DNA of 64,000 nucleotides from Paracidobacterium acidisoli (GTDB lineage: Bacteria; Acidobacteriota; Terriglobia; Terriglobales; Acidobacteriaceae). Below are positions 8,388 through 16,839 of the stretch, one piece after another. The DNA is taken from contig NZ_QVQT02000002.1 in assembly GCF_003428625.2 (NCBI RefSeq), positions 186,001 to 250,000 of the forward strand, read 5' to 3'. The position numbers and the translations under genes are program-made. Numbering within the stretch: the first letter of the stretch is position 1; every line of letters begins with the position of its first letter. The notes under the pieces were generated by a model that worked only from the letters and a program-made list of their open reading frames with translations, searched no databases and was not told the DNA's origin.

Positions 8388-9704
8388 ATGGAACTGCTGG
8401 GCACTTATTTTTCGCGGCTCCGGCAGAGATCGTCGCTGCGCTGGAGAGGACGCGTGCTGGAGGCGGTCGGCCAGACCATTGAGTCGGCCGGGCCTCTCTG
8501 CTCGGTCGGCGAGTGTTGCGAAATCATCGATGGAGAGGGCACGCGGCACCTTGCCGAAGTGATCGGTTTTCGCGGGGCTCAGGTGCTTTCGATGCCGCTC
8601 GACTCCTCGGATGGCATTCGTTACGGCGATGCGGTTACCGGTCTCGGCATCATGCCGCATATTGAAGTGGGCGAGGCGCTGATCGGGCGAGTTCTGAACG
8701 CACTGGGGCAGCCGATCGACGGAGGCAGGCGTCCTCAGGTCTCTGCGGCGATGCCTCTTGATGGCAATATCCCGCATCCGCTGGAGCGTGTCGCCATTCG
8801 CAGACCGCTGGGGACGGGAATCCGTGCCATCGACGGCATGCTGACCGTGGGCCGTGGCCAGCGTGTGGGCATCTTTGGCGGCTCGGGCGTAGGCAAGAGC
8901 ACGCTGATCGGCATGATGACGCGGAACAGCGAAGCCGAAGTGATTGTTGTAGGGCTGGTGGGTGAGCGCGGACGTGAGGTGGGAGAGTTCCTGGAAGAGA
9001 GCCTTGGTCCGGAGGGGCGGAAGCGTGCGGTGGTACTGGTTTCCACCTCGGACCAGTCGCCGCTGCTGAGAATGCGCGCAGCTCTGGCGGCGACCTGTGT
9101 GGCGGAGTGGTTTGCCGCGCGGGGACGCCATGTTCTTCTGGTGCTCGATTCGCTCACTCGCTTTGCCATGGCGGCGCGGGAGGTGGGGCTGGCTGCCGGA
9201 GAGCCTCCGACGGCCAAGGGCTATACGCCTTCGGTCTTTCATCGTCTGGCCCGGCTGATTGAGCGGGCGGGGCAGTTTCAGAAGGGCAGCATCACCGCGT
9301 TCTATACCGTGCTGATGGAGGGCGACGATCAGCAGGACCCGCTGGTCGATGCGGTGCGCTCCTTTCTTGACGGGCATGTCGTTCTCTCTCGCACGCTCGC
9401 AGCCGAGGGATGGTATCCCCCCATTGAAGTTCTCGACTCCATAAGCCGGCTGATGCCGGCTGTGACCACACCGGAGCACAGGCGATCGGCTGCCGTGGTG
9501 CGCCGTCTGCTGGCCGCGTGGGCAAGATCGGAAGATCTGGTGCGCATCGGTGCTTACCGCCAGGGGTCGGACCCGGAGCTGGATCAGGCGATGCGCTCCC
9601 GGCCGGCGATCCGCCGCTATCTGGAACAGGACGCCGCGGAACGGGTCACCTTTGCGGAAGGCCGTGATCGCCTGCTGGCTCTGGCGCGGGAGTGCGGAGG
9701 GTGA
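8388..9704 (+). CDS. fliI: Flagellum-specific ATPase FliI
   Basis: 438-residue cytoplasmic ATPase of the flagellar type III export apparatus, related to the F1 beta subunit. It has the family landmarks GEVIGFRGAQV-like N-terminal barrel, P-loop GGSGVGKST (from residue 164, Lys170), LVGERGREVGEF, Walker B VLLVLDSLTRFAMAAREVGLA and the type III ATPase segment GEPPTAKGYTPSVF. Length is normal. It begins immediately after the fliH stop and its end overlaps fliJ. Confidence 0.98.
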   Translation: MELLGTYFSRLRQRSSLRWRGRVLEAVGQTIESAGPLCSVGECCEIIDGEGTRHLAEVIGFRGAQVLSMPLDSSDGIRYGDAVTGLGIMPHIEVGEALIGRVLNALGQPIDGGRRPQVSAAMPLDGNIPHPLERVAIRRPLGTGIRAIDGMLTVGRGQRVGIFGGSGVGKSTLIGMMTRNSEAEVIVVGLVGERGREVGEFLEESLGPEGRKRAVVLVSTSDQSPLLRMRAALAATCVAEWFAARGRHVLLVLDSLTRFAMAAREVGLAAGEPPTAKGYTPSVFHRLARLIERAGQFQKGSITAFYTVLMEGDDQQDPLVDAVRSFLDGHVVLSRTLAAEGWYPPIEVLDSISRLMPAVTTPEHRRSAAVVRRLLAAWARSEDLVRIGAYRQGSDPELDQAMRSRPAIRRYLEQDAAERVTFAEGRDRLLALARECGG

Positions 9705-10177
9705 GAGGAAATCTTACGCGCGTGCTGCGCCTGCGGACACTGTTTGAAGACGTAAGCCGCGTAGAGGTGGAGCAGCGGACGCAGCAGCTGGCTCGCATTG
9801 AGGAGAGCGTGGCGAGAGAACAGTCCATTCTGACGGAGAGCCTGCGCATCCGGATGGCCTCAACAGAGAAGAGCCCGGAAGCGGCGAGTGAAGAGCGGCT
9901 GCTGGCCAGGGCCGATGGCGATCTGGCCCAATGGAAGAAAGCGAAGCTCGATGTTCTGCGAGAGCGTAAGACGCAGGAGGCCGATCGCGCGAGAGAGGTC
10001 TGGCGAGTGCGGCGGCGGGAGCAGCGGCAGGTGGCGGTGGTGATCGAAGCAGGAGCGGCAGAGGCGAAGGTGCAGGAGGAACGCCGGATGCAGCGAAGCC
10101 TCGATGACTGGTTTCAGCTGCGCCGCGCCCAGTCGCAGGCCCGGCAAAAGCGTGGATCGAAGAGCGGACCTGCCTGA
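9692..10177 (+). CDS. fliJ: Flagellar export chaperone-like protein FliJ
   Basis: 161-residue, strongly charged, predicted all-helical coiled-coil protein (ESVAREQSILTESL, QWKKAKLDVLRERKTQEADRARE), matching FliJ, the stalk-like partner of FliI and FlhA. FliJ sequences are poorly conserved, so the call leans on the composition, size and position directly after fliI. Two GTG starts are possible, 9692 and 9701; the latter would give a GTGA overlap with the fliI stop and has GGAGG immediately before it. Confidence 0.8.
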   Translation: MRRVRGNLTRVLRLRTLFEDVSRVEVEQRTQQLARIEESVAREQSILTESLRIRMASTEKSPEAASEERLLARADGDLAQWKKAKLDVLRERKTQEADRAREVWRVRRREQRQVAVVIEAGAAEAKVQEERRMQRSLDDWFQLRRAQSQARQKRGSKSGPA

Positions 10178-10205
10178 AAATTTTCTAAGCCGCCAGTGCG
10201 CTTCC

Positions 10206-10223
10206 CTGGCACGTCGTTTGCAT
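10206..10223 (+). promoter_or_regulatory. Sigma-54 promoter of the fliK-flgD-flgE hook block
   Basis: CTGGCAC-N5-TTGCA is a full match to the sigma-54 consensus core, with GG at 10208-10209 and GC at 10220-10221. It sits in the 68-base gap between fliJ and fliK, about 24 bases before the fliK ATG, so the transcript leader would be short. It is the clearest promoter in the window. Confidence 0.9.
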
Positions 10224-10245
10224 GTGACAGGGCAGGGAGAAACGC

Positions 10246-11982
10246 ATGCACCTGCCCGTTCACGCCGCCGGAGCCGCTTCGGCGCATTCGCCAGAGCGAC
10301 AGAGCCTTTTCACAGGATCGGGGGGACCGGGAAAATCACCGGCCGGGTCCCTGGCGTCGGCCGGAGAAATCCATCCGGCAATGTTCGGTGCAGTGCTGCG
10401 GGACAGGCTGGACGCAGATTCCGTGCATTGCGGAGGTTTCACGGATCTCATGGAGCAGGAAATATCCGATTCGAAGAGTATGAAGAACACCGCCGGAGAG
10501 GGTACGCCGGCTGCAGGGCGATCTCGCGGCGGACCGGCGCAGGAGCCGGACCAGCATCCGGTTCTGACAGAAGGAAGCGACGCGGATGCCGAAACCACTG
10601 CGGAGCTTCAGACCGGAACAGAAAGAGTACAGGCCGGACGGCTCGCTGTGCGGGAGACCGTTTCCGGTCATGCGGCAGAACGACGGCCAGCAGAACAGAA
10701 CGAAGCAGCGCCTTCCACTGCGAAGACGGACGCGGATGCAGATTCGAACGGCGCGGGAGCGAAGACAGAATCGAAGCGGCATACGAAGCCGGAATCCGGG
10801 ACCGATGCGAAAGGCTCGCAGGCATCAGGGGGAGTGGCAACACCTGCTTTCTCCGCGACGTTGTACGGTCCGCATCTGTTTCTCTCAGTGCGGGGGACCG
10901 TACATCAGAACGATCAGAGGCCGGACTCGCCGGTGGCAGCGGATACGCGGCAGAATGCAGCGACATTGCATGGCGGCACCAAAGGCACAGATGGTACAGA
11001 TCGCGCGCCGGATGTCGAAGAAGCAGGTACAGGATCACCGGAAGCTGCAAATACAAATACAGGGGCGGTAAAGATCGGCGAGGCGCCGCCGGATTCCATG
11101 CCTGGGAGCGGAGTGCAGGGAATACCGAGCGGGCGGGGAGAAAGATCCGCGGACAACGAAGGCATTTCTGGTTCCAGGGCTCTTTCTTTTGTCCCTGACC
11201 GTTCGGCTTCTCCGGTGGAACAAAGAGCCGACGCCGCAAAGACCGTGGGACACGCAGCCAGCGAAGATGCCGCAGCACAGAAGGCCACGGCACGGCCGGG
11301 CGGAACCATTTCAGCGGGAGCGGCTTCCGGAGACACATCAGGCGCTTTGACAGGGCCGGCTTCGGGAACGCCTTCAGGCGCAGCGCTTCCGGGAGGGAGC
11401 ATCGCGGCAGCAGGACATCTTTCCTCCGCGCCGCGTGGGATGGCGGTACAGACTGCCGCGACGGCACCCGGTCACGACGCCACAACTTCGGTGAACCCCT
11501 ATGACCGGATGGATCAGCACGCCGGGACCGACTCAGCCGCAATCCTGCTCCACAGCACGCCGCAGAGCGTGACGGTCGGAGTGCGTGATCCGGCTCTGGG
11601 CTGGACGGAGATTCACGCTCAGTCGCAGGCAGGCCAGGTTTCGGCGCTGCTCACCACCGCCTCCACGGCCGCACATGCCAGCCTGGCATCACATCTGACC
11701 TCGCTCTCGCAGTTTCTCTCTGACCACAACGTTGCGATAGGCAACGTAGCGGTCCAGCATGGCTGGTCGCAGAGTGCCGGTGCAGGAACCAATGCCGGGA
11801 ATGGAGGCACGGGGAATGCTCCGCACAGTCATGGTCAGGGGGGCGGCGCGGGGCCTGATGCGTCCCGCCAGGCGCAGGCTGCGCAGCACGCTGGACAGCC
11901 GGGGCCGGATCAGGATGCGTCCACGCCGGCTGCCGGGAACATCACGACGGGTACGGCTTCCCGGATCCGCGTTGTGGCCTGA
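10246..11982 (+). CDS. fliK: Flagellar hook-length control protein FliK
   Basis: 578-residue FliK-like export substrate that sets hook length and triggers the switch to filament export. Most of the protein is low complexity, rich in Ala, Gly, Ser, Thr and acidic residues, as expected of the extended ruler. The C-terminal block (about 440-510) carries the conserved fold: QSVTVGVRDPALGWTEIHAQ, then VSALLTTAST and LTSLSQFLSDHNVAIGNVAV. ATG 10246 follows a CAGGGAGA ribosome binding site and the sigma-54 site. Identity rests on the C-terminal block and on position before flgD and flgE. Confidence 0.85.
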   Translation: MHLPVHAAGAASAHSPERQSLFTGSGGPGKSPAGSLASAGEIHPAMFGAVLRDRLDADSVHCGGFTDLMEQEISDSKSMKNTAGEGTPAAGRSRGGPAQEPDQHPVLTEGSDADAETTAELQTGTERVQAGRLAVRETVSGHAAERRPAEQNEAAPSTAKTDADADSNGAGAKTESKRHTKPESGTDAKGSQASGGVATPAFSATLYGPHLFLSVRGTVHQNDQRPDSPVAADTRQNAATLHGGTKGTDGTDRAPDVEEAGTGSPEAANTNTGAVKIGEAPPDSMPGSGVQGIPSGRGERSADNEGISGSRALSFVPDRSASPVEQRADAAKTVGHAASEDAAAQKATARPGGTISAGAASGDTSGALTGPASGTPSGAALPGGSIAAAGHLSSAPRGMAVQTAATAPGHDATTSVNPYDRMDQHAGTDSAAILLHSTPQSVTVGVRDPALGWTEIHAQSQAGQVSALLTTASTAAHASLASHLTSLSQFLSDHNVAIGNVAVQHGWSQSAGAGTNAGNGGTGNAPHSHGQGGGAGPDASRQAQAAQHAGQPGPDQDASTPAAGNITTGTASRIRVVA

Positions 11983-12016
11983 CACAGATCGGGACGAACG
12001 AGACAGAAAGGAAAGT

Positions 12017-12556
12017 ATGCATATTCCGCAGCAGCAAAGAGCAGAGCTGTCATCTCTTCAGAGCCTGCATCCGGCGCCGGCGGCTTCCGGGGCCTCGGCA
12101 GAGGATGCCTCTTCGGGCTCTTCTTCGAATACCAGCGAAGCAAGCATTACCGCAAATGATTTTCTGACGCTGCTGGTCAGCGAGATGAAGAATCAGGATC
12201 CAACCTCGAATCAGGATCCGAACGAATATATCGATCAGCTGGTGCAGGTCAACAGTCTGGAGCAGCTGATTCAGATCAATACGGATCTGGGTGGAAGCTC
12301 TTCGAGCTCCGGAACGAGCAGCTCCGATGCAGCATCGGGCACGGCGGCGGCGGCCAGCCAGCAGACAATCCACGGCAACCTGAGCGCACACGACACAGGA
12401 GCCTCAGCCGGAAGAGTGGCGACCGCTCTCAGTGCGCATGTACCAGGTGCAACAGGTGAGGCGGCATCCGGAAGCGCAGATCGATCTTCTCTGCCGTCAT
12501 CGTCCTCGGCGTCTGATCTGCGGGCTTACATTCTGCAGAGACTTCATCAGCAGTAA
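12017..12556 (+). CDS. flgD: Flagellar hook cap/scaffold protein FlgD (short form)
   Basis: 179-residue FlgD, the cap that assembles FlgE into the hook. Residues 40-90 carry the conserved block ITANDFLTLLVSEMKNQDPT plus DPNEYIDQLVQVNSLEQLIQIN. After that the protein turns into Ser/Ala-rich sequence and stops, without the Tudor/FnIII-like C-terminal domains of the roughly 230-residue enterobacterial FlgD. ATG 12017 with AAAGGA at 12008-12012 is the clear start, although the frame is open far upstream. It sits between fliK and flgE. Confidence 0.9.
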   Translation: MHIPQQQRAELSSLQSLHPAPAASGASAEDASSGSSSNTSEASITANDFLTLLVSEMKNQDPTSNQDPNEYIDQLVQVNSLEQLIQINTDLGGSSSSSGTSSSDAASGTAAAASQQTIHGNLSAHDTGASAGRVATALSAHVPGATGEAASGSADRSSLPSSSSASDLRAYILQRLHQQ

Positions 12557-12595
12557 ACGCGCGCTATGCGCAGAACACCGACAAAGGAGAAAAGG

Positions 12596-14119
12596 ATGTC
12601 CTCGTTTTCGATTCCACTGACCGGGCTTGAGTCGGCGCAGACCGCGCTCAATACCATTGCCAACAACCTTTCCAACATGAACACCACGGCCTTCAAAAGT
12701 CAGGAGGCCAGCTTCAGCAATCTGTTTTACCAGGAGCTGGGCTCGACCGGCTCGGGCAACCCGATCGAGGTGGGCGCCGGCACCCAGGTCGATTCGACCA
12801 CGACCGATTTCTCCGACGAGGGCAGCATCACTCCAACGTCCAGCGCGTATGACAATGCCATCAACGGGAATGGATTCTTTGTCGTGCAGAATGGTTCGGG
12901 CACCGAGTATACGCGCGACGGAAGCTTCACGGCAGATGAGAACGGGAACCTGGTTACGCTGAGCGGCCAGTCGGTGATGGGATATCCGGTGGCCAACGGC
13001 GCCGTGAATACCAGCGCAGGACTGACGGCGATTCGGCTCCCGATCGGCCAGGTGGAAGCTCCGCAGGCGACGACCACGATGTCGATGACGGCCAATCTGG
13101 ACGCCTCGGCGGCGGCCGGCTCCGCCTCGGCGGTGACCGTGCCGATCACGGTGTACGACTCGCTGGGAGAGAGCCACACGGCGAATGTGAACTTCACCAA
13201 GACCGGAACCAATACCTGGTCGTATAACATCTCGATGGCCGACACGCTTTCACCGGCCTCCTCGACAACGGCGGGAGTCACAACGGTCGGCTACAACTTC
13301 GGCGCAGGCGCCACCCTCGATCCTTCCACGAACCTGACGATCACCGGACCGGCCGGGGCCGGCACCGGCACGATTGCCGCTCCGGCGATTACCGCGGGCG
13401 AAAGCCTCGCGACCTATGCCGCCGATCTGAACAGCGCCATCACCACGGCGGGCATTACCGGCACGACCGTGACCGTGACCGGCAATACGCTGAACATCTC
13501 GGGGACGAACATCTCCACCACCGGAAACGTGGTGCAGGATGCGGTCGGAACCAACACCACCGGCACGCTCAGCTTCGATGCCAGCGGGAATCTCTCCTCT
13601 CCCTCGGCGAATATCTCCGGCATTCAGTTTGCCGGCCTGGCCGACGGGGCGGGGAACCTGAATATCACCTGGAATCTCTTCGAATCGAACGGAGACGCCT
13701 CCATCGAGCAGGTATCGGCAGCCTCCGGCTCTTCGGGCACCCTGCAGAACGGCTACACCAGCGGCCAGTACAGCGGCTTCACGGTGGACTCGAGCGGTGT
13801 GATCTCTGCCACGTACGACAACGGCCAGACGGCTGCGGTGGGTCAGCTTGCGCTGGCCAGCGTGATCAATGAACAGGGCCTGCAGCTGGATGCGGGCAAC
13901 AGCTACCAGACAACGGCAGCCTCCGGAGCGGCGACGATCGGGGTGGCCGGGACCGACGGACTGGGATCGATCGAGGGAAAAGCGCTCGAGGGATCGAACG
14001 TGAATATCTCGAACGAGTTCTCGAACCTGATCGTGGAACAGCAGGCCTACGGCGCAAGCTCCAAGGCCGTCACCACCTTCGATCAGATCGCGCAGGAAAC
14101 AATAAATATGATCCATTGA
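12596..14119 (+). CDS. flgE: Flagellar hook protein FlgE
   Basis: 507-residue hook subunit. The N-terminus has the rod/hook signature GLESAQTALNTIANNLSNMNTTAFKS, then the hook-family block NAINGNGFFVVQNGSGTEYTRDGSF. The centre is a Thr/Ala/Gly/Ser-rich variable domain (about 190-400). The C-terminus closes with SNVNISNEFSNLIVEQQAYGASSKAV and FDQIAQETINMIH. ATG 12596 follows an AAAGGAG site at 12583-12589. A strong terminator lies 28 bases after the stop, so the hook block ends here. Confidence 0.97.
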   Translation: MSSFSIPLTGLESAQTALNTIANNLSNMNTTAFKSQEASFSNLFYQELGSTGSGNPIEVGAGTQVDSTTTDFSDEGSITPTSSAYDNAINGNGFFVVQNGSGTEYTRDGSFTADENGNLVTLSGQSVMGYPVANGAVNTSAGLTAIRLPIGQVEAPQATTTMSMTANLDASAAAGSASAVTVPITVYDSLGESHTANVNFTKTGTNTWSYNISMADTLSPASSTTAGVTTVGYNFGAGATLDPSTNLTITGPAGAGTGTIAAPAITAGESLATYAADLNSAITTAGITGTTVTVTGNTLNISGTNISTTGNVVQDAVGTNTTGTLSFDASGNLSSPSANISGIQFAGLADGAGNLNITWNLFESNGDASIEQVSAASGSSGTLQNGYTSGQYSGFTVDSSGVISATYDNGQTAAVGQLALASVINEQGLQLDAGNSYQTTAASGAATIGVAGTDGLGSIEGKALEGSNVNISNEFSNLIVEQQAYGASSKAVTTFDQIAQETINMIH

Positions 14120-14146
14120 AACTGACAGGCAGCACACGGACACTCC

Positions 14147-14182
14147 AGCGGCGGTATCTCTTTGATGTCGCCGCTTTTTATT
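14147..14182 (+). terminator. Rho-independent terminator after flgE
   Basis: Arms 14147-14158 and 14164-14175 form a continuous 12-pair hairpin, including two G-U pairs, with loop TCTTT, followed at once by a T-rich tail. It closes the fliK-flgD-flgE transcript and overlaps the ATG at 14165 of the next reading frame, which argues against that codon as a start. Confidence 0.9.
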
Positions 14183-14242
14183 AGAAACTGCTTATCTTTT
14201 TGCCTCATTTTCGGTCACATATCTGCACTTCAGTCCGGCATC

Positions 14243-14581
14243 ATGCCACCCGATGCCGAGATTCCCGCTACCCCCACAGTCGCCTCCCAGGAGCATGCCG
14301 GACCAGCCCCTTTGGTGCCGACCGAAAGTGCGACTGCCGCAAAGGACCCTCTCTCTCCGGAATCGGTGCTGAGCCGCCTTCCCGTGCAGATGGACGTTCT
14401 GGTTCCGGTTCCGGGCTTTCGCGTGGAAGACCTGCTTGCGCTCGAAAAAGGCCGCGTGCTCGAAACGGTGTGGGCCAGCGGCGACGATCTGCCCGTGCGG
14501 GGCGGTGGTGTGCAGCTGGTCTGGTCCGAGTTCGAGGTGGTGGAACAAAAACTCGCCGTGCGCGTAACGCGCCTGGTGTAA
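14243..14581 (+). CDS. FliN-like SpoA-domain motor switch protein
   Basis: 112-residue protein with a C-terminal SpoA (FliN/FliM C-terminal) domain: LPVQMDVLVPVPGFRVEDLL, LEKGRVLETVWASGDDLPV and the closing VWSEFEVVEQKLAVRVTRLV. The SpoA family builds the lower C-ring and binds FliH. The reading frame is open from 14162, but the terminator of flgE overlaps ATG 14165, so ATG 14243 is the more likely start; no strong ribosome binding site is visible at either. This is a second FliN-type gene, besides the longer one at 22104, and it heads the fliO-fliP-fliQ-fliR-flhB-flhA block, where many bacteria place fliN. Confidence 0.75.
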   Translation: MPPDAEIPATPTVASQEHAGPAPLVPTESATAAKDPLSPESVLSRLPVQMDVLVPVPGFRVEDLLALEKGRVLETVWASGDDLPVRGGGVQLVWSEFEVVEQKLAVRVTRLV

Positions 14582-14590
14582 GAACCCGCG

Positions 14591-15019
14591 ATGCAAAGGA
14601 TCAGAGAGAAAGAACTCGTCATGCAGCTGAGTACGGTGCCGCTCTTCGCGTGGTGCGCAAAGGCTGTCCATGCCCTGAAGGCTGCAGCGCGCAGCGCGAG
14701 CCGAAGACAGATGCACCGGGAGACGCGGCTGAGTATCGAGGAGCGTCTGCCTCTGGGCCAGCGGAAGGCTCTGATGCTGGTGAGCTGCTGCGGCCGGCAG
14801 ATGCTGATCGCGGTCTCCGATGAGACGATCACGCCTCTGATGGAAGTGACGGAGGCAGCACCGACCACCGGCCGGAGCCGGATCGCCGCGATACCGCGCA
14901 GCGCGGCGAGAGAGTCGCGAACAGATCCGACGGCGGTTTCGCTGACCGATCCGGCAATGGATTCCAGGGATTCCAGGACTGTGCAGAGAAAAGAGCGGAA
15001 CAGGAGCGAGGCCCGATGA
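14591..15019 (+). CDS. fliO: Divergent FliO-like export gate protein
   Basis: 142-residue protein between a FliN-like gene and fliP, the normal place of fliO. The block RLSIEERLPLGQRKALMLVS followed by CCGRQMLIAVSDETITPLMEV matches the FliO core (a conserved basic/hydrophobic strand pattern ending in GR..LIAV.D..I..L). The usual strong N-terminal transmembrane helix is weak here (about residues 12-30, LSTVPLFAWCAKAVHALKAA), and the C-terminus is a basic, Ser/Arg-rich tail. FliO helps assemble the FliP/FliQ/FliR gate and is very variable. An alternative ATG lies at 14621. The end overlaps the fliP start. Confidence 0.65.
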   Translation: MQRIREKELVMQLSTVPLFAWCAKAVHALKAAARSASRRQMHRETRLSIEERLPLGQRKALMLVSCCGRQMLIAVSDETITPLMEVTEAAPTTGRSRIAAIPRSAARESRTDPTAVSLTDPAMDSRDSRTVQRKERNRSEAR

Positions 15020-15726
15020 GCGCAGCACTGCTGATGAGCGCCGTGGCTGCCACGCCCGGCCTGCTTCCGCTGCCGGGACTGGACAGCCGTCTGGCAGCAG
15101 GGGGCAATTCCGTTCCCTGGACGATTGTCTTCACGCTGACGCTGCTGACGCTGCTGCCGGCGATCGTGCTGTCGATGACGCCGATGGTGCGCCTGCTGGT
15201 GGTCTTTCACTTTCTGCGCCAGGCGCTGGGGACGCAGACGGCACCAAGCAATCAGGTGCTGATGGGGCTGGGGCTGATGATGACCTGGTTTCTGATGCAG
15301 CCGGTGCTGCTGCAGGTGGATCAGCAGGCGGTCGAGCCCTTCCGTCACGGACAGATCACCGGATGGGAGGCGATCGAGCGCGGTGCCGGGCCGCCGAAGA
15401 CTTTCATGCTGCGCTATGCGCGGGAGAAGGATCTGGCGCTGTTTACGGCGGCCTCCCAGACCAGCCGTCCGGCAAAGCCGGAGAATCTGCCGCTGCAGGT
15501 GGTGATTCCGGCTTACATGCTCTCCGAGCTGAAGGCCGGATTCGAGATCGGCGCGGTGCTGTTTCTGCCCTTCCTGCTGGTGGATATGGTGGTGGCCTCG
15601 ATTACCACCTCGATCGGCATGTTTCAGCTGCCGCCGGTGGTGATCTCGACGCCGCTGAAGATTCTGCTCTTTGTGATGGTGGACGGCTGGAACCTGCTGG
15701 CCGGGTCGCTGCTGAAGAGTTTTTAG
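15016..15726 (+). CDS. fliP: Flagellar export gate protein FliP
   Basis: 236-residue integral membrane protein forming the core of the export channel with FliQ and FliR. An N-terminal hydrophobic region is followed by the hallmark TLLPAIVLSMTPMVRLLVVF, then FLRQALGTQTAPSNQVLMGL, PAYMLSELKAGFEIGAVLFL and IGMFQLPPVVISTPLKILLF. Length is normal. The ATGA start overlaps the end of the fliO-like gene. Confidence 0.98.
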   Translation: MSAALLMSAVAATPGLLPLPGLDSRLAAGGNSVPWTIVFTLTLLTLLPAIVLSMTPMVRLLVVFHFLRQALGTQTAPSNQVLMGLGLMMTWFLMQPVLLQVDQQAVEPFRHGQITGWEAIERGAGPPKTFMLRYAREKDLALFTAASQTSRPAKPENLPLQVVIPAYMLSELKAGFEIGAVLFLPFLLVDMVVASITTSIGMFQLPPVVISTPLKILLFVMVDGWNLLAGSLLKSF

Positions 15727-15757
15727 TGTGCGGTGCAACGTTCCCAGGGAGGAAACG

Positions 15758-16033
15758 ATGAGCCCGGACCAGGCGGCGGAGCTGATGCGGCATCTGCTGC
15801 GCGAAGCTCTCATTCTCGGCGCGCCCGTGCTGATTGCGGCGAGCGCGACAAGCTTTCTGCTGAGTCTCTTTCAGACGCTGACCTCGCTGCAGGATCAGAC
15901 ACTCTCGATCGTGCCGCGCCTGCTGGTGGTGATGGCGCTTCTGATCGCCGGGATGCCGTGGTTTCTCGGCCGGCTGATCAGCTATACCAGCAGCCTCTTT
16001 CTCGACTTCCATCGCTTTCTGGGGCAGGGATGA
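15758..16033 (+). CDS. fliQ: Flagellar export gate protein FliQ
   Basis: 91-residue protein with two transmembrane helices, matching FliQ: LGAPVLIAASATSFLLSLFQ, then TSLQDQTLSIVPRLLVVMAL. ATG 15758 follows an excellent GGGAGGA site and replaces an in-frame upstream codon at 15728. The stop overlaps the fliR start by ATGA. Confidence 0.96.
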   Translation: MSPDQAAELMRHLLREALILGAPVLIAASATSFLLSLFQTLTSLQDQTLSIVPRLLVVMALLIAGMPWFLGRLISYTSSLFLDFHRFLGQG

Positions 16034-16839
16034 TCGCGTCCGGAGCAGGGATGCCATCCGCGCCCGGCTGGCCACGATTTCTGTCGGCCATGGTGCTGGT
16101 GATGGTACGGCTGAGCGGGCTGATGGTCTTCGCTCCTGTCTTCTCGTCCGAAGCGATTCCGGTACGAGTGAAAGCGCTCTTTGTGCTGGCAGTCAGCATC
16201 CTGATCGCTCCGGCGGTGGCCGGTCTGCCTCTGGCGCAGGCGCGGATCGGCGTACTTCCGGTTCTGGGAGAGCTGAGCGTGGGGCTCATCTTCGGGCTTT
16301 GCCTCAGCCTGCTTGACGAGATGCTGCTCTTTACCGGGCAGATACTGGGTATCCAGTTCAGCTTTTCTCTGGTCAACCTGCTCGATCCGAATTCAAAGGT
16401 GGAGACGCCGCTGCTGGGGCAGGCGCTCTCGCTGCTGGGCACGCTGGTGCTGCTGGCCGCGGGGCTGCACCGCACACTGCTGGCGGCGCTGCTGCGCAGT
16501 TTTGCCTGGGCTCCGCTGGGAGGGTTCGCCATGGATTCGCATCCGGGGGTGGTGCTGCCGCAAATGGCTGCGGGCATCTTTCTCGCTGCGCTGCAGCTGG
16601 CCGCTCCGGTGCTGGCGGCGACCATGCTGGTCGAATTTGCCGTGGCCATGGTGGGGCGGCTTTCGCCGCAGCTGCCGGTGATGTCGGTGGCGATTCCGCT
16701 GAAGACGATCTGCGGTTATGTGGTCCTGATCGGCTCTCTTGCGCTGTGGCCGCGCTTTATCGAAGCCAGGTTTGACAGCCTGCTCACCGCTGCCGCCGAG
16801 CTGGTACGGCATTCGGCAGTGCAGCCGGGGTTGCGATGA
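16030..16839 (+). CDS. fliR: Flagellar export gate protein FliR
   Basis: 269-residue polytopic inner-membrane protein of the export gate. Family landmarks include VMVRLSGLMVFAPVFSSEAI, VKALFVLAVSILIAP, GELSVGLIFGLCLSLLDEML and QILGIQFSFSLVNLLDPNS. About six hydrophobic segments are visible. The true start is ATG 16030, overlapping the fliQ stop; the frame is open upstream only by chance. The end overlaps flhB by four bases. Confidence 0.97.
   Translation: MIASGAGMPSAPGWPRFLSAMVLVMVRLSGLMVFAPVFSSEAIPVRVKALFVLAVSILIAPAVAGLPLAQARIGVLPVLGELSVGLIFGLCLSLLDEMLLFTGQILGIQFSFSLVNLLDPNSKVETPLLGQALSLLGTLVLLAAGLHRTLLAALLRSFAWAPLGGFAMDSHPGVVLPQMAAGIFLAALQLAAPVLAATMLVEFAVAMVGRLSPQLPVMSVAIPLKTICGYVVLIGSLALWPRFIEARFDSLLTAAAELVRHSAVQPGLR

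Noticed and set aside
7590..9479. 629-codon open frame on the minus strand across fliH and fliI
   Set aside because: It is the antisense shadow of two well-matched genes in GC-rich DNA; it has no family resemblance and a His/Arg/Gln-rich composition typical of reverse frames.
10104..11198. 364-codon frame overlapping fliJ and fliK in another phase
   Set aside because: An Arg/Gly/Ser-rich shadow frame caused by the biased composition of fliK.
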